Assembly: GCA_027943335.1 (NCBI GenBank) | Contig: BSBK01000963.1 | Location: 1,659,001 to 1,723,000, forward strand | Source: Chamaecyparis obtusa | Lineage: Eukaryota; Streptophyta; Pinopsida; Cupressales; Cupressaceae | Direction: 5' to 3' | DNA: 64,000 nucleotides | Part shown: one piece after another, positions 61,613-64,000 of the stretch | Layout: every line of letters starts with the position of its first letter | How positions within the stretch are numbered: the stretch's first letter is position 1 | Program-made: the position numbers and the translations under genes | Notes under the pieces: model-generated | The model's database searches: none | What the model saw: the letters and a program-made list of their open reading frames with translations, nothing else | What the model was told of the DNA's origin: nothing

Positions 61613-63024
61613 TTTAAGTGAGTTTCTGCCTTCATCAAGTAGAACAAATGGATTGAATCATCCAAACACAATTTGAATTTGAACTTAAATGCCTCCTTGT
61701 TGGCTCAACTTGAAGATCCTATGTTTAGTTAAAACAGAATTGCTAGTTTTCTAGACATGTAATTCTAAATTGTTTGATAGCTAACACTCACTTCACTATT
61801 AAGCATGAGTTTTCCACAGTCCATGAAGTTACTTTAAGAGTGGTCTTTTTACATCAATGTTTTGGATCACACTCAGTGATCCATTCTCTTTAAACAAGAG
61901 ACACATTACTCAGTTAAGAACACCTATTGACTTAGAACTTTAGAAGACATAGTGGAATGTGTTGATGCAACATTAAGATTAGAACACCTTTGACTGAGGA
62001 GCTATAGGCGATTGCACCATTGTTCTTAGTAAACCTTTTGACTTCCATGCAGGTTTCAACATGGGTCATTGTAAGGGCAACCATTACTCCTTGCCACTAG
62101 ACCATGCCCTACTCGACAAAACAGAATTTCTATGTATTGTATTCTTGAAAAGGGTAAAATGTAAACAATAGTATATTATCAAAAATAATGTTGCAGTTGA
62201 TCAGGGTTCCACCTTAAAGCTGAGTAGAGTAGTATACTAACATCAAAGAAGTAGGTATCCCAAAACAGGCACTATCCCATAACTATTTGATACTGAGATT
62301 TAAGCTACCATAAAAATTCAGACCACTAACATCATAGTTAGGTGCAAGGAGCCCAAGATGGGTCACCATCCCATAATTGTCTGATATGCAGATTCTAATG
62401 ACCATCAAAATTCTGATCAATATCAAAATAAAAGTTATAAAGTGATTGTCAAATGCTAGTGACAACTGGCAAAATCATCAGCCTTAAAGTAATTGGCAAA
62501 AATTGACAGTTTTTAGCCTGGGTCAGACATTTAACCTGGGGCAAAACCATCACAAATGTTTAAGTGATAGATTTGACCAAGGAAAAACCTGTCATAAATA
62601 TTGTAAGTGAGTTTAAATCAGGGCTTCCCATTTTATAATATGAGGTTCATTTTTAGTCAAAGCATAGGAAAGCTAGTGGAGAGTTCTAAACTTTGGTGTA
62701 GGTTGCATCAGGTTTTACCATTGGTCAAGAACATGAGACATGGATCTTGCATTTAGAGCACTTCATGCTGAATTGTTTAGCATATAGCGAATTAATTATG
62801 TTACAACATATAGTGATGCTGAGTGCTGAGTCATACAAACCACTTAACCAGTGAATTCAATGAATTTTTAGCTTATCAAGATCTGATTAAAACAACTTAC
62901 CAATCCAACCCATTCATCTGAAATTGCTAAAACTTATATCTCCACTAAGACTTTAAAAACATTTCATGGATGTTTATTCGTGGATAAAATATAATTGAAA
63001 AAGGTCTCGAGGAACTTCCCCTTT
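61613..63024. other. No gene recognised
   Basis: Sequence of ordinary composition without long frames, clear repeats or element ends. Confidence 0.5.
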
Positions 63025-63291
63025 CTACCCTTGTTGTTTCTTATCAATGATCATTAGGTCTTTTATTTCCTGTTGTAAATCCACAACAATGGCAGCCTGA
63101 TTGGGGTCATTTTTCATTTGGTAGTTGCCAGCACAGGACTCCCTAGCTGATTCCCGTGTTCCCTTCATCAAACTGCTCTATGTGGTGACAGGAATCTCCT
63201 AATGATCAGTAACTTATACAACTGCCAGCAACATCCGAATCTTGCAAGCAAAAGAGTGACTGGTGAGAAGGGATTCAAGATCCTTTTCCAT
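63025..63291 (-). pseudogene. Broken exon-like fragment of unknown protein
   Basis: From ATG 63291 one minus frame keeps phase for 89 codons and is broken only by three stops. Segments: MEKDLESLLTSHSFACKIRM, EIPVTT, SSLMKGTRESARESC, NDPNQAAIVVDLQQEIKDLM. The amphipathic, Leu/Glu-rich pattern is protein-like. Codons upstream of the ATG (FPLAGM) are also open. Not recognised; it may be a captured gene exon or a transposon piece. Confidence 0.4.
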
Positions 63292-64000
63292 CATTCCCGC
63301 CAGTGGAAATCCACAACTTAGGCGACAGTGAACACAAAGGCAAGAGGCCGATACAAGACGTCATAACAAGCTAAATCTGACTTAACAAACCAAAATTGGA
63401 ACAAATAGACTTAACAAGGAAAAATGCAAGAAAGAGGTGTCGATGCCCCTGCATCACCATGTCATTAGTTCTGTAACAACAGACAAATATATGTTAGAGG
63501 AGAATTGTTTATATGAGATGGCATCAATGTTGGTTCCCTATATTGGTTATTTTTACCTCATTTCATTTATGTTGGCCTGCCTTTATATCCTTCTTTTATG
63601 TTTTGTACCTTCCTGGAGGGGTTTCCTTTTCAATATATGGCATCTTTTTATTAGATCCATAGTATTATGCATCACATGGTGGACTAATTGGCTTTATCTA
63701 TGATTTATCTGGTATGTACATTGTTTGTGTGAATCTGCTAAGCACATCACAGTTGAATTTGCAGCAGTAACAACATTCATTTGCTGACTGATTGGCTGTA
63801 TGTGGGCCTGCTAAGTGCATTGGCTGTATGGGGATCTACTAACAACTTCAATTAAAAATTTCAGGCTGTGAAAATCATGAAGGCTTATGTTTATTTGTCA
63901 TTTATTATTAGAGGTGTCTGTATATATGTAATTTCTAATTCCTATTTCTCCTTCATGGCTCATCAAACCCTATGTTTAGTTTTCCGTAGATCTTGGTTGC
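63292..64000. other. No gene recognised
   Basis: An 88-codon plus-strand open frame (63437-63703) is hydrophobic and without motif. Nothing else is visible before the window end. Confidence 0.4.

Overview
The window looks like plant nuclear DNA: an AT-rich, transposon-dominated stretch from a large genome. It carries plant-type introns, plant LTR retrotransposons primed by initiator tRNA-Met, an L1-type LINE, and PIF/Harbinger and hAT transposases. The only gene that reads as intact is NRT3/NAR2, the partner subunit of high-affinity nitrate transport, found only in plants. The style (long intergenic repeats, old nested elements, long LTRs) suggests a gymnosperm or another large-genome seed plant; that is inference. 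I saw no tRNA gene, no functional rRNA gene and no CRISPR.

Layout. 1-1114: decayed PIF/Harbinger (ALP1-like) transposase gene, minus strand, cut by the window edge. 1115-6128: repeat debris, including a near-perfect hairpin (1905-1981), a 135-bp dispersed repeat in two copies, two unidentified reading frames and a gypsy integrase scrap. 6147-8001: NRT3, minus strand, two exons, with a minisatellite filling its intron and a TATA box upstream. 8678-9300: 0.3-kb tandem duplication. 9500-16098: LTR-like region followed by a dead Ty3/gypsy (Tat-like) polyprotein with an extra RNase H domain ahead of its reverse transcriptase.

16099-26038: a Ty1/copia element inserted near the end of the gypsy pol, with 5-bp target duplication GTTTC. 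It was itself hit twice by elements that now survive as solo LTRs (18825-19881 and 21723-23000). Removing each insert restores the copia reading frame. 26039-33730: low-information remnants of other elements.

33807-44934: an 11.1-kb minus-strand copia-type element with two LTRs of 1191 bp, inserted in a TA/TG microsatellite. It has a gag with an array of zinc knuckles and no recognisable pol. Downstream it carries a long, decayed, unidentified Lys/Glu-rich accessory reading frame (35600-38740). This is the least explained object here.

44935-45299: huge (TA)n array. 45425-51231: full-length L1-type LINE, minus strand, with 14-bp target duplications, inserted into one arm of a large fold-back repeat (45340-45438 plus 51218-52058). 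54539-54622: an orphan promoter-like block (E2F-type site, TATA, splice donor). 55090-56230: a cluster of four repeats related to the 3' half of 5S rRNA, in both orientations. 56833-59303: a decayed hAT transposase gene, minus strand. 59664-61072: a short LTR with a perfect initiator-Met primer site and a T-rich leader. 61197-61478: a second hAT C-terminal fragment. 61700-64000: mostly uninformative, with one conserved-looking broken exon fragment.

No operon-like cooperation exists. The genes relate to each other through nesting of mobile elements, whose target duplications give a relative chronology.
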